NCBI RefSeq assembly: GCF_012844345.1
Contig: NZ_CP051625.1
Location: 3,472,001-3,536,000 of the forward strand
DNA: 64,000 nucleotides
Origin: Pseudomonas sp. gcc21
GTDB lineage: Bacteria; Pseudomonadota; Gammaproteobacteria; Pseudomonadales; Pseudomonadaceae
Reading direction: 5' to 3'
The position numbers and the translations under genes are program-made. Positions 9,397-23,800 of this stretch are shown piece after piece; position 1 is the first letter of the stretch, and each line of letters starts with the position of its first letter. Below the pieces are notes generated by a model. That model was not told where the DNA came from, did no database searches, and saw only the letters and a program-made list of their open reading frames with translations.

Positions 9397-10242
9397 ATGA
9401 GCGACAACCTAGAGCACGAGAAGAAGCATGGCGAAGAAGAGATACCCAGCCTGCTTTTGCCTATCGATGAGCATGTCGAAGAAGAGCGGGGGCCTGATGG
9501 CAAAAAGATTCGTCATCGGGGTATTTACCTGCTGCCAAACCTGTTTACGACGGCAGCTCTGTTTTCCGGCTTCTACGCAATCATCAGCGCAATGGACGGC
9601 AACTTCGCCAACGCCTCCATTGCTATTTTTGTAGCTATGGTGCTGGACGGGCTTGATGGCCGCGTCGCACGCATGACCAACACCCAAAGCGCATTCGGCG
9701 CCGAGTTTGATTCGCTGTCGGATATGGTTGCATTCGGCGTCGCGCCAGGGCTTGTCGCATTCACTTGGGCGCTTGCCGATTTGGGTAAGGCGGGGTGGGT
9801 CTTCGCGTTTATCTATGTTGCTGGCGCGGCGTTACGTCTGGCGCGTTTCAACACGCACATCGGCGATGAAGACAAGCGATACTTTACCGGGCTGGCTAGT
9901 CCTTCGGCTGCCGGTCTCGTCGCAGGTATGGTGTGGGCGCTCAGTGACTTCGGTGTGGATGGCGGGGATATCGCCTTGCTGGTGGGGCTGATTACTGCGC
10001 TGGCTGGGGTGCTGATGGTCAGCAACATCAAATACCACAGCTTCAAGGATCTTGATCTGAAGGGGCGGGTGCCATTTTTTGTCATCTTGCTGGTGGTGCT
10101 TGGCTTTGCGGTGGTCTCGACTGATCCGTCGCGGATCCTGTGGCTTATTTTCATTGCTTATACGGTATCGGGTCCGGTTTTCATGCTGTGGCGGCTGCGT
10201 AAACAGGGTGGTCCCGGTGCCAAGCCGGAATCGGGTGAATAG
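9397..10242 (+). CDS. pssA: CDP-diacylglycerol-serine O-phosphatidyltransferase
   Basis: Product of 281 aa, an integral membrane enzyme that makes phosphatidylserine, the precursor of phosphatidylethanolamine. The CDP-alcohol phosphotransferase signature DG..AR........G...D...D is complete in the segment starting DGLDGRVARM (about residue 85). Several hydrophobic segments follow. This is the multi-spanning type found in Pseudomonas and Bacillus, not the peripheral PssA of E. coli. A charged cytoplasmic N-terminus of about 45 residues precedes the first membrane segment. It follows ilvC as in P. aeruginosa. Confidence 0.94.
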   Translation: MSDNLEHEKKHGEEEIPSLLLPIDEHVEEERGPDGKKIRHRGIYLLPNLFTTAALFSGFYAIISAMDGNFANASIAIFVAMVLDGLDGRVARMTNTQSAFGAEFDSLSDMVAFGVAPGLVAFTWALADLGKAGWVFAFIYVAGAALRLARFNTHIGDEDKRYFTGLASPSAAGLVAGMVWALSDFGVDGGDIALLVGLITALAGVLMVSNIKYHSFKDLDLKGRVPFFVILLVVLGFAVVSTDPSRILWLIFIAYTVSGPVFMLWRLRKQGGPGAKPESGE

Positions 10243-10258
10243 TGATGTGAAAAAACAG

Positions 10259-10286
10259 TTGACGCTAAATCTCACAGGCCTATAAT
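10259..10286 (+). promoter_or_regulatory. rRNA operon promoter P1
   Basis: TTGACG (10259-10264), a 16-base spacer and a perfect TATAAT (10281-10286), followed by GCGCGTC, a GC-rich discriminator of the kind that makes rRNA promoters sensitive to ppGpp. It begins only 17 bases after the pssA stop. Confidence 0.8.
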
Positions 10287-10356
10287 GCGCGTCTCCCAAG
10301 TCAGGACGCTACAGAATAAGCGCTTAATAATCAATAAGTTAGCGACAATTTAGTGG

Positions 10357-10384
10357 TTGACAGGCTCGGGAGAAGGCGTAGAAT
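10357..10384 (+). promoter_or_regulatory. rRNA operon promoter P2
   Basis: TTGACA (10357-10362), 16-base spacer and TAGAAT (10379-10384), followed by GCGCCGC. Same architecture as the three other promoters of this operon. Confidence 0.8.
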
Positions 10385-10459
10385 GCGCCGCTCTGCGAAG
10401 GGCTGGATGGATCGGTTATTCGCGGTGATGAGGAAGCTCATCAAGGTTTACGGAAGGTG

Positions 10460-10487
10460 TTGACAGCGAGTTTGGCTCCTGTAGAAT
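10460..10487 (+). promoter_or_regulatory. rRNA operon promoter P3
   Basis: TTGACA (10460-10465), 16-base spacer and TAGAAT (10482-10487), followed by GCGCCTC. Confidence 0.8.
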
Positions 10488-10569
10488 GCGCCTCCCTGGC
10501 ACGGAGCAGCAGCGCTGTTCAGGCCACTCGGGCAACAAGTGAAGCAGCAAAAATACTTCACAAAATTGC

Positions 10570-10597
10570 TTGACGGATCAGAAGGTTAGCGTAGAAT
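10570..10597 (+). promoter_or_regulatory. rRNA operon promoter P4
   Basis: TTGACG (10570-10575), 16-base spacer and TAGAAT (10592-10597), followed by ACGCGGC. It is the promoter closest to 16S, about 195 bases from its mature 5' end. Confidence 0.8.
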
Positions 10598-10632
10598 ACG
10601 CGGCCTTGGTCAGGCGGAAACGCCGGCCGAAT

Positions 10633-10645
10633 CGCTCTTTAACAA
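10633..10645 (+). promoter_or_regulatory. boxA antitermination site in the rRNA leader
   Basis: CGCTCTTTAACAA matches the boxA element (consensus TGCTCTTTAACAA) bound by NusB and S10 to form the rRNA antitermination complex. It lies 36 bases after the last promoter and about 150 bases before 16S. Confidence 0.75.
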
Positions 10646-10792
10646 TCTGAATCAAGTAATTCGTGTGGGTGCTTGCTGAATTGCTCGATGATCGCAAGAT
10701 TATCAGCCAAGCAAGTTACTCTGTGAATTCATCGAGTTAATTTGTAAAAGCTGAGCCAAGTTTAGGGTTTTCTCAAAACCCAAGCAGTTTTT

Positions 10793-12329
<1,537 letters not shown>

Positions 12330-12393
12330 ATCGATAGATCTCGACACTCTTCAAGCACTCACACGAATTACTTGATTCAAAAGAAAGGCGATT

Positions 12394-12470
<77 letters not shown>

Positions 12471-12496
12471 ATTGTCGAGGTGCGACGGTTCTTAAA

Positions 12497-12572
12497 GGGG
12501 CCATAGCTCAGCTGGGAGAGCGCCTGCCTTGCACGCAGGAGGTCAGCGGTTCGATCCCGCTTGGCTCCACCA
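12497..12572 (+). tRNA. alaT: tRNA-Ala (TGC)
   Basis: A 76-base tRNA with encoded CCA, 26 bases after tRNA-Ile. The anticodon stem CCTGC/GCAGG holds the loop CTTGCAC with anticodon TGC. The T loop is TTCGATC. The Ile-Ala pair is the usual content of this spacer in Pseudomonas. Confidence 0.97.
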
Positions 12573-12678
12573 AGACAGACCGACGTACCGACGCAACAAC
12601 AACGCCTTAGCTGGACCTAGAGTTCATACATGAATGATTGCCTCAGGGTAGATCATTGATGTCTGGTCTTTATACCAG

Positions 12679-12694
12679 CCGCTCTTTAAAAATT
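12679..12694 (+). promoter_or_regulatory. boxA-like site upstream of 23S
   Basis: CCGCTCTTTAAAAATT resembles the second boxA found in the 16S-23S spacer. It lies in the 295-base stretch between tRNA-Ala and 23S, where I see no other gene. Confidence 0.6.
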
Positions 12695-12867
12695 TGGGAA
12701 AGTGATAGAAGTAAGACAAGACATAGCACTGTGTTTCACTGCACAGGGTTATGGCTAAGGTAACTTGTAATCTCAACGCAAGTTCCGGATTGTCGTGAAA
12801 TCATGTCGATATAACATGTGACTTCATCAGTCGCGCTGGCAACAGCACAGATTGTTTGGGGTTATAT

Positions 12868-15758
<2,891 letters not shown>

Positions 15759-15907
15759 ATAACACCCAAGCAATTTAACGTGTTATACAAGACACCGATT
15801 GAACGACAGTCTGGAACTGCAGAGATGACAGTTACCCCCTTGTCCGAGCTTCTATCACGCTCCCAACCCTTTGCGCCGTGTGGACTAAACACCGCACAGC
15901 AACGAAT

Positions 15908-16027
15908 TGCTTGACGACCATAGAGCATTGGAACCACCTGATCCCATCCCGAACTCAGAAGTGAAACGATGCATCGCCGATGGTAGTGTGGGGTCTCCCC
16001 ATGTGAGAGTAGGTCATCGTCAAGCGC
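15908..16027 (+). rRNA. rrf: 5S ribosomal RNA
   Basis: About 120 bases. The terminal helix GCTTGACGA (15909-15917) pairs with TCGTCAAGC (16017-16025). The conserved core CCGAACTCAGAAGTGAAAC and GATGGTAGTGTGGGG are present. Ends are accurate to one or two bases. Confidence 0.95.
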
Positions 16028-16036
16028 TTATACCGA

Positions 16037-16075
16037 GAACACCCCGACCTGGAAACAGGTCGGGGTGTTCTTTTA
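16037..16075 (+). terminator. Terminator of the rRNA operon
   Basis: A perfect 15 bp stem, GAACACCCCGACCTG (16037-16051) with its complement at 16056-16070, closed by a GAAA tetraloop and followed by TTTT. A strong intrinsic terminator. Confidence 0.95.
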
Positions 16076-16386
16076 TGCGCCCAAAAATCCATCCGTAGCG
16101 AATCTCCCTGCGCCTCTGCAAAGTGGGATAGTCCGCGCCGCTGCTGGTTCTTCGGTTTTAGGATGTACCATTTACAGAACGAGACACGCCTATCGGACCC
16201 AGGCGCCGGTTTTACCTCGTGCTTGAGGCGGGGTTAACGGTTCGGTCCGCAGCGACCCCGGTTTTCCAGTTGCCAGACGGTTATTCGTCGCAAGGCGCTG
16301 CCGGCATCCTATGCGGTATACTTCCAAGCTAATTTTCCACTGACGCGGCCCATGTTCGGGCCGGGCTTGATACTGAGGAGACCGCC
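16076..16386. other. Intergenic region between the rRNA operon and leuA
   Basis: No gene is visible. TATACT at 16317-16322 could be a -10 element for leuA but lacks a good -35. CGGCCC and GGGCCG near 16345-16365 form a short hairpin in the presumed leader. No Leu-rich leader peptide with a terminator was found. Confidence 0.4.
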
Positions 16387-17931
16387 ATGAACCAGGACCG
16401 CGTTGTTATTTTTGATACTACTCTTCGTGACGGTGAGCAGAGCCCCGGCGCATCGATGACTGGCGAGGAAAAGCTGCGAATCGCCAAGGCGCTGGAAAAG
16501 CTCAAGGTCGATGTAATCGAAGCAGGCTTCGCCATAGCCAGTCCCGGCGACTTCGCAGCGGTTAAGACAATAGCGGACAACATCAAGGACAGTACGGTTT
16601 GTAGTCTTGCTCGTGCAGTGGAAGCTGATATCGAACGGGCTGCTGAGGCGCTTGCTGGGGCAAACTCGGGACGGATTCATACTTTTATAGCGACCAGCCC
16701 GATACACATGCAGCATAAGCTGCGTCTGGCTCCCGACCAGGTGCTTGAGCAGGCAGTGCACGCCGTTAAGTACGCCCGTAATCTCTGCAATGACGTCGAG
16801 TTTTCTTGCGAAGACGCAGGTCGATCCGAAATCGATTTTCTGTGCCGGATCATCGAAGCGGCCATCAATGCCGGTGCACGCACCATCAATATTCCGGATA
16901 CCGTTGGGTATTCCATTCCACATCAGTTTGGCGAGACGATCCGCCAGATCATCGAACGGGTGCCCAATTCCGATCAAGCCATCTTTTCCGTGCATTGTCA
17001 CAATGACTTGGGCCTGGCGGTCGCTAACTCACTCGCGGCAGTATGCGCAGGTGCCAGACAGGTGGAATGTACGATCAATGGGCTTGGCGAACGTGCTGGT
17101 AATGCCGCGCTTGAAGAAATCGTGATGGCGATCAAAACGCGTCAAGACATTCTCGGTGTACAGACCAGCATCGTTACTGAAAACATCCTCAGTACTTCGC
17201 GTCTGGTATCCGGGATTACCGGTTTCCCGGTTCAACCAAACAAGGCGATCGTGGGCGCCAATGCCTTTGCCCATGAATCGGGAATTCATCAGGACGGCGT
17301 CATCAAGCATCGGGAAACCTATGAGATTATGAGCGCCCAGTCCGTCGGTTGGCATACCAACCGCTTGTCGCTGGGAAAGCTTTCGGGGCGGAATGCGTTC
17401 CGTAGCCGTCTGGATGAGTTGGGGATCCAATTACCAGGTGAAGCTGAGCTGAACGCTGCGTTTAGTCGCTTCAAGGAATTAGCAGACAAGAAGCACGAAA
17501 TCTTTGATGAAGACCTGCAAGCGCTGGTCTCGGATACGCTTACCGAAGCGGTCGAACACATCAAGCTGGTTTCTCTGGATGTCGCGTCACGCACGGGTGA
17601 GACGCCCCTGGCCCGGGTAGCGGTGAATGTCGACGGGGTAGAGCGGGAGGCGCAGTCAGAGGGCTCGGGCCCGGTGGATGCTACATTCAAGGCCATCGAG
17701 CAAATCATCCAATCCAACGCGACGTTGCAGCTTTATTCTGTCAACGCCATCACCCAGGGCACCGATTCCCAAGGGGAGGTGACGGTCAGGTTGGAGCGGG
17801 CAGGCCGTATCGTCAATGGCAACGGCGCGGATACCGATATTGTGATCGCCTCGGCCAAAGCCTATATCAATGCGCTTAATCTGATCCAGGCCGGTGCACT
17901 CAAGGCGCACCCGCAAGCGGCTGGCGTTTAA
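16387..17931 (+). CDS. leuA: 2-isopropylmalate synthase (LeuA type 1)
   Basis: Product of 514 aa. It condenses acetyl-CoA with 2-oxoisovalerate, the first committed step to leucine. The HMGL-like catalytic barrel starts with [13 protein letters not shown] (about 9-21), has the metal-binding HCHNDLGLA and the segment [10 protein letters not shown], and ends with the LeuA allosteric domain (about 390-510), so leucine inhibition is expected. This is the shorter type 1 enzyme, not the 556-aa form that is the main LeuA of P. aeruginosa. GAGGAG lies seven bases before ATG 16387. The stop TAA overlaps the ATG of the next gene by one base. Confidence 0.93.
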   Translation: MNQDRVVIFDTTLRDGEQSPGASMTGEEKLRIAKALEKLKVDVIEAGFAIASPGDFAAVKTIADNIKDSTVCSLARAVEADIERAAEALAGANSGRIHTFIATSPIHMQHKLRLAPDQVLEQAVHAVKYARNLCNDVEFSCEDAGRSEIDFLCRIIEAAINAGARTINIPDTVGYSIPHQFGETIRQIIERVPNSDQAIFSVHCHNDLGLAVANSLAAVCAGARQVECTINGLGERAGNAALEEIVMAIKTRQDILGVQTSIVTENILSTSRLVSGITGFPVQPNKAIVGANAFAHESGIHQDGVIKHRETYEIMSAQSVGWHTNRLSLGKLSGRNAFRSRLDELGIQLPGEAELNAAFSRFKELADKKHEIFDEDLQALVSDTLTEAVEHIKLVSLDVASRTGETPLARVAVNVDGVEREAQSEGSGPVDATFKAIEQIIQSNATLQLYSVNAITQGTDSQGEVTVRLERAGRIVNGNGADTDIVIASAKAYINALNLIQAGALKAHPQAAGV

Positions 17932-18728
17932 TGCTTGAGCAAACGCGACTGTCCTATCTGGAGGCCATGGGGGTAGCCAATTGGGTGCCCCGTGACGTGT
18001 TGCCCAACGCAGCGCAACGTGCCCCCGCCGATATACCCAACCCTCCAAAACAGCGTGCCCCGGAGCGTATAGACGTAGAGCAAACAATAACCTCAGCTGC
18101 TTCCAACTCTGAGATCGAGCACCAGCCTGTCAGGAAGCGGGTTCCCATCCCGGTCCCGCGTCCCGGTAGTTCAGCGAAAGCGCCAGTAGTCGAGGCACCC
18201 GTTTCTGCACCTGTTTCGCTTGAACAAACTGCCCCTGCAGCGCCCGTGCGTCCATTCTATATGCAGCTTTGGTTGGCTGGCCCCTGTGCATTGTTGATCG
18301 AAACTGAAGAGCCAGGACTGGAAAGCGCCTCTGCTTCGTTCCGGCTACTCAATGAAATCCTGCGAGCGGCTCAATTGCCGACGCCAGCCCGGCTTTATGC
18401 TGACTTTCATTGGCCTTTGACCCGTAACCGGCAGCTGGATAACAGTGCCGTGGCCGCCAGTCAGGGGCTACAGGCATTCATGCAAGCACGCCTGGAAGCT
18501 CAACAGATCAGCTCCATCGGTTGTTTCGGCACTCACACTGTCTTGCTTAGTGACCCCGATGCGGAGTCCATCGCAGCGTTGGCCGGGCGGGTCGAATCGA
18601 TTGAGCAGCTCCCACCGGCATGGTTTGTGCCCTCGCTGGAAGATCTGATGACCGCGCCCGAGGAAAAACGCAAGCTCTGGCATTTTCTTAAACGTATAAG
18701 GTCGCATTGGACGCTAGTGAATGACTGA
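17931..18728 (+). CDS. holD: Probable DNA polymerase III psi subunit (cryptic HolD)
   Basis: Product of 265 aa, diverged. The N-terminus YLEAMGVANWVPR (residues 9-21) resembles LQQLGITQWSLR of E. coli HolD, the peptide that docks psi onto the clamp-loader collar. The C-terminus EEKRKLWHFLKRI...ND resembles ARAALWQQICTY...ND of HolD. Between them are a Pro/Ala-rich disordered linker (about 24-106) and a globular region. The gene overlaps rimI by eight bases, and holD-rimI is also the E. coli order. Psi links the clamp loader through chi to SSB. A large, hard-to-recognise psi has been reported for P. aeruginosa. The alternative is an uncharacterised protein; the linker alone could suggest a TonB-like protein, but no membrane segment is present. 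Confidence 0.72.
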   Translation: MLEQTRLSYLEAMGVANWVPRDVLPNAAQRAPADIPNPPKQRAPERIDVEQTITSAASNSEIEHQPVRKRVPIPVPRPGSSAKAPVVEAPVSAPVSLEQTAPAAPVRPFYMQLWLAGPCALLIETEEPGLESASASFRLLNEILRAAQLPTPARLYADFHWPLTRNRQLDNSAVAASQGLQAFMQARLEAQQISSIGCFGTHTVLLSDPDAESIAALAGRVESIEQLPPAWFVPSLEDLMTAPEEKRKLWHFLKRIRSHWTLVND

Positions 18729-19173
18729 TCTGTATTTCCGCCCGATGGGCGAGGTCGATGTCGAGACAGTGCTGGAAATCGAATGTTCTGCTTTTTCGCA
18801 CCCTTGGACGCGTGGCATTTTCCTCGATTGTATTCGTTCCGGTTATGAGTGCTGGGTGTTTTTCGAGGGCGACAAGCAAATAGGCCACGGCGTATTGTCA
18901 GCCGCAGCGCAGGAATCTCATCTGCTCAATCTGACTGTCCGCCCGGACCGCCAGGGCCGGGGTTACGGCTTGCAAATGCTCGAGCATCTGATGGAGAGCG
19001 CAAAACTCCGTGACGCCGAGGTCACGTTCCTCGAGGTTCGAGAATCAAACCTTTCAGCGATTCGCTTATATGAGCGCTCCGGCTTTAACGAGATCGGCCG
19101 GCGCCGCGGCTATTATCCTGCAGCGCAGGGGAGGGAGGATGCTCTGGTGATGGCCTTCTCTCTATTGGATTAA
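18721..19173 (+). CDS. rimI: Ribosomal protein S18 alanine N-acetyltransferase
   Basis: Product of 150 aa of the GNAT fold that acetylates the N-terminal Ala of ribosomal protein S18. The acetyl-CoA pyrophosphate loop RQGRGYG is at residues 77-83. LEVRESN places the catalytic Glu at about 105, and RLYERSGF gives the proton-donating Tyr at about 117. The start ATG 18721 lies inside the end of the holD-like gene (eight-base overlap), indicating coupled translation. Confidence 0.93.
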   Translation: MTDLYFRPMGEVDVETVLEIECSAFSHPWTRGIFLDCIRSGYECWVFFEGDKQIGHGVLSAAAQESHLLNLTVRPDRQGRGYGLQMLEHLMESAKLRDAEVTFLEVRESNLSAIRLYERSGFNEIGRRRGYYPAAQGREDALVMAFSLLD

Positions 19174-19244
19174 TCTCGTCACGTCAGTCGGTTTGAATGG
19201 CCGACACTGCACGTTGCTCCCAAACGATCTCAACAGGTGAATGC

Positions 19245-19880
19245 ATGCACGACCTTACACAGCTGTTCGAAAACAACCGTGAATGGGCCGAATCCATCAA
19301 ACAGGAGGATCCGGATTTTTTCGCCAAGCTGGCCGGTCAGCAGGCGCCGGAGTTTCTTTGGATTGGCTGTGCAGATTCCCGCGTACCTGCTAACGAGATC
19401 GTCGGCTTGCTTCCGGGTGAGTTATTTGTCCATCGCAACATTGCCAACGTCGTGCTACATACGGATCTGAACTGTCTTTCGGTGATGCAATTTGCCGTGG
19501 ATGTGCTCAAGATCAAACACATCATCGTGACCGGTCACTACGGGTGTGGTGGCGTTAAGGCGGCGATGAGCAACAGACAGCTGGGCCTGAGCGACGGCTG
19601 GCTCAGATCGATTCGCGACCTGTATTTCGAACAACGTGAACGGTTACGGCTGATTGAGGACGAAGAGACGCGTCTGGATCGAATGTGTGAAATGAACGTC
19701 ATCCGCCAGGTAGCCAACGCCAGCCATACCAGTATCGTTCAGAACGCCTGGCACCGCGGCCAGCCGCTGGCGGTCCACGGCTTCATTTACGGTATCAAGA
19801 ATGGTCATCTGAAAAATCTCGACGTCACCGTGACTGGGCCGGAGCAAATTCCCGAGCAATACCGCCTTAGCCCACCCTGA
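19245..19880 (+). CDS. Beta-class carbonic anhydrase
   Basis: Product of 211 aa that interconverts CO2 and bicarbonate. The zinc ligands and catalytic dyad are all visible: C42 with D44 and R46 in GCADSRVP, and H98 and C101 in GHYGCGGV. I chose ATG 19245, four bases after AGGTGA; the open frame extends to 19197 but those 16 extra codons have no family support. It follows rimI as in P. aeruginosa and overlaps the next gene by one base. Confidence 0.93.
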   Translation: MHDLTQLFENNREWAESIKQEDPDFFAKLAGQQAPEFLWIGCADSRVPANEIVGLLPGELFVHRNIANVVLHTDLNCLSVMQFAVDVLKIKHIIVTGHYGCGGVKAAMSNRQLGLSDGWLRSIRDLYFEQRERLRLIEDEETRLDRMCEMNVIRQVANASHTSIVQNAWHRGQPLAVHGFIYGIKNGHLKNLDVTVTGPEQIPEQYRLSPP

Positions 19881-20776
19881 TGCGCAACGAGCGATACTGG
19901 GCGGTAGTCGGACTGGTGGTTTGCACGCTGGCCTGGGCAGGAAATGCGCTGGTGGCCCGTGCGACGGCGGGTGACTTACCGCCCATAGGCTTGTCATTCT
20001 GGCGATGGACCACCGCGATGGGGCTATTGCTGCCCTTCACCGTTCGCGGCTTGTGGCAGTACCGCGACGTATTGCTCGCACGATGGCGCCACGTTGTCGT
20101 GCTTGCGGCCTTGAGTATCTCTTCCTACAACACCTTGCTCTATCAGGCAGCGCAGAGCACCACTGCAATCAATCTGACGCTGGTTAATACGGGTTTGCCT
20201 GTTGCTGCCTTCGTCTGGTCTGTGTTGCTGCTGCGCATTTGGCCGAGCAGGTTGACGCTGCTTGGCACGCTGCTGTCTTTCTTCGGTCTGCTGATCATCC
20301 TCAGTACCGGGCAGCCTGAACGGCTACTGTCGCTGGAGTTCAATAAGGGCGACCTGATCATGGTCCTGGCGGTTTTATGCTGGGGGCTCTATTCGGTCTT
20401 GCTGCGGCATTGGATGTTGCCGGTGCCCGGACTGGTCCAGCTGGCTGCGCTGCTGATATGTGGCGTGCCGATCCTGTTGCCGTTTTATCTGTGGGAATAC
20501 AGTACTACCGGCGCGATGCCGGTGACTGCGCAGGCTATGGGCGCAGTCGGTTATACGGCGGTCTTCGCGTCCTTGCTCGCCTATTGGGCGTGGAACAATG
20601 GCGTGAGAGTGCTGGGGCCGGCCACAGCATCACTGTTCAGTTATCTGATGCCGGTATTTGCGGCCATGCTGAGCGTGCTGATTCTGGATGAGCAGTTGCG
20701 ATGGTTCCACTTTGCCGGCGGAACACTGACCTTCCTTGGCCTGGTTCTGGCTACGCGACCGGGGCACGCGCGGTAA
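19880..20776 (+). CDS. DMT-family (EamA) inner-membrane transporter
   Basis: Product of 298 aa with about ten predicted membrane helices arranged as two EamA repeats; the first starts near residue 8 (WAVVGLVVCTLAWAGNALV) and the second near residue 150 (LIMVLAVLCWGLYSVLL). These permeases export or import small metabolites, and the substrate cannot be told from sequence. The start ATG overlaps the TGA of the carbonic anhydrase gene. It converges on putA, 25 bases away. Confidence 0.88.
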   Translation: MRNERYWAVVGLVVCTLAWAGNALVARATAGDLPPIGLSFWRWTTAMGLLLPFTVRGLWQYRDVLLARWRHVVVLAALSISSYNTLLYQAAQSTTAINLTLVNTGLPVAAFVWSVLLLRIWPSRLTLLGTLLSFFGLLIILSTGQPERLLSLEFNKGDLIMVLAVLCWGLYSVLLRHWMLPVPGLVQLAALLICGVPILLPFYLWEYSTTGAMPVTAQAMGAVGYTAVFASLLAYWAWNNGVRVLGPATASLFSYLMPVFAAMLSVLILDEQLRWFHFAGGTLTFLGLVLATRPGHAR

Positions 20777-20801
20777 TCCGAACGGCCCGCTGCGGTCATT
20801 A

Positions 20802-23800
20802 TTAACTGATGCTCATCAGGCTCGCATTGCCTCCGGCCGCTGCAGTGTTGATGCTCAATGATCTTTCTATATAAAGGCGTTCAAGCAATATATCTCGCTC
20901 CCCCTGCGCATGACCCTGAACGCCGACAATCGGCCCGCTGCGTTGAGCCAGTATTTTGCAGATTTCGCACAACTGATCGGAGTCGCCATGATGCAGAACG
21001 GCTTCGAACTCAGTGTCTTCATCCTCCCAGTTTGCAGTCCTGTCGATACGGGCCTGTACCGGAGTGGGGAGACGTGAAAGCAGGGTCTGGGTAACTTCGT
21101 CTTCAGGCCAGACCGCCATGCAGCCAACAGAAAGCAGCGCAGCCAATTGGATCAGGCGATCCTGCTCTGCGTCCGCCAGGCACAGTACGCGTTCTCGCGG
21201 CAATATTGTGTAGGTATTGCGCTCACCCGTCGGGCCTGGCAACACGCGCGTCAATCCACTCTGTGACAGAGCCGCAAATGCAGCGCAAGCGTCCGCTAAC
21301 GCTGGATTGCGCTGCTCGTCGGCCCAGGCTCGTAGTGCTTGAGCCGGAACGTCTATGCGCTCGGCCAGGCGCTCACGCATGCGAGTCTCGGTTTCGCTTT
21401 CGCTCCCCATGCGCTCGAAGGTGGGCGTTGCGCCTTGAGCTGGGTAGCTGGATAACAAGCGATACATATACAGCGGGCCGCCGGCCTTGGGGCCGGTGCC
21501 AGAGAGCCCCTCGCCACCGAAGGGCTGCACGCCCACTACTGCACCGACCATATTGCGGTTGACGTACAGATTGCCGACACGGGCCCTGTTTACTACCCGC
21601 TCGATGGTCTCGTCTATGCGCGTATGTACACCAAGCGTCAGCCCGTAGCCGGTGTGATTGATCTGGTCCAGCAGGTCCGGCAGGTCTTCGCGTCTATATC
21701 GGAGCACATGTAATACCGGGCCGAACACCTCACGCTGGAGTTCTGCCAGGCTTTCGATTTCGATCAACGTCGGAAGTACGTAGGTCCCCCGGTTCAAAGC
21801 GTCTGGCTCATGGCGTCCAGCTTGTACGACGCGAAGCCCCTTCTCGCGCATCTCGGTGATATGACGTTCGATTGTAGCCCTTGCCTCGGCGTCGATCACC
21901 GGGCCCACATCGGTAGCGAGGTTGCCGGGGTCGCCGACACTATATCCGGCGAACGTGCCCTCCAGCATCCACAGCAGACGCTCGGCTACGTCTTCCTGTA
22001 CGCAGAGCACGCGCAGGGCGGAGCAGCGTTGCCCGGCGCTGTCGAAGGCGGACTCGACCACATCAGCTACAACCTGTTCGGTCAGGGCAGACGAATCGAC
22101 GATCATGGCGTTCTGGCCGCCTGTCTCGGCTATCAAGGGAATCGGGCGCCCCTGTACATCCAGACGGCCGGCCAGCGTTCGCGAGATGATGCTTGCGACC
22201 TCGGTTGAGCCGGTAAACATCACCCCCCTGATTCGCTCGTCACTTACTAGCACGTTACCCAATGCCGCGCCGTCACCCGGAAGCAGCTGAACCGCGCCTT
22301 CGGGTACCCCAGCATCCAGCAGGAATCGAATAGCCTGTGCAGCGACAAGCGGCGTCTGTTCAGCCGGCTTGGCAATCACTGTGTTTCCGGCGGCCAGCGC
22401 AGCCACCACCTGGCCAGTAAAGATCGCCAGCGGGAAATTCCACGGGCTGATGCATAGCACTGTACCCAGTGGACGGTGGGTATCGTTGTTGAAGTCTTCA
22501 CGGGCTATGCGTGCATAGAAGCGTATAAAGTCGACCGCCTCGCGCACTTCGGCGATACCATTGGAAAAGGTTTTTCCGGCTTCGCGCGCCAGTAGGCCGA
22601 GCAGGGGCTCGATGTGCGACTCCATCACATCAGCGGCTCGCTCGAGGATGGCGGCACGTTCCGCCGCCGGTGTCGCTTGCCATATGGGCGCTGCGATCTG
22701 TGCGGCCTGCAGGGCATCGCGTGCCTCCTGCTCGGAAGCGTTGCGTACCTGGCCCACGCAGTCGCGCAGGTCAGCCGGATTGCGTACGTCTTCCCCGTTC
22801 CCTTTCGCAACAGGGCAGCCAAGCATGGGCTGGGCGCGCCATTGTTGCTGGGTGCTGGCGAGTAGCGCGCTGGAAAGCGAGGCGAGACGCTGCTCGTTGG
22901 ACAGATCTATGCCGCTGGAATTGGCGCGCCCTTTTCCATACAGATCGCGTGGAAGAGGGATCCGCGGGTGCGGCAGGCCCAGTGCGCCTTCGTCGGCAGC
23001 AGCCTGTTGCACGGTAGCGACAGGATCTTCGACCAGTTCGCCGATGGAGACTGAGCGATCAGCAATGCGATTGACGAAGGACGTGTTGGCGCCATTCTCC
23101 AGAAGCCGGCGCACGAGGTAGGCGAGCAGAGTTTCGTGGGTGCCCACCGGGGCGTAAATGCGGCACGGGCGATTCAGTTTGCCCTCTGTGGTCTTGCCGA
23201 CCACCTGATCGTACAGCGGCTCGCCCATACCGTGCAGACATTGGAACTCGTACTGGCCGGGATAATAGTTCTGTCCGGCCAGATGGTAGATCGTCGCCAG
23301 CGAATGCGCATTGTGTGTCGCAAACTGGGGATATACCGCGTCCGGCGCTGCCAGCAGTTTGCGGGCACAGGCTATATAGGAAACGTCGGTGTACATTTTG
23401 CGGGTGAACACCGGGTATCCCTCAAGCCCTTCAAGCTGGGCGAGCTTTATTTCGGTGTCCCAGTAGGCGCCCTTTACCAGGCGAATCATCAGGCGATGGC
23501 TGCTGCGACGCGCCAGGTCGATAAGGAAATCGATCACGTACGGGCAGCGCTTCTGGTAAGCCTGAATAACGAACCCGATCCCATTCCAACCACGCAGCTC
23601 CGGGTCAAAGCACAGCCGTTCGAGAAGGTCGAGGGATAGCTCCAGGCGGTCGGCTTCCTCGGCGTCGATATTGATGCCGATGTCGTATTGTCGACCCAGC
23701 CGTACCAGCTCGAGTAAGCGAGGATAGAGCTCGTCGATTACCAGATCATATTGCGCACGGCTGTAACGTGGGTGCAGGGCGGATAGCTTTATGGAAATGC

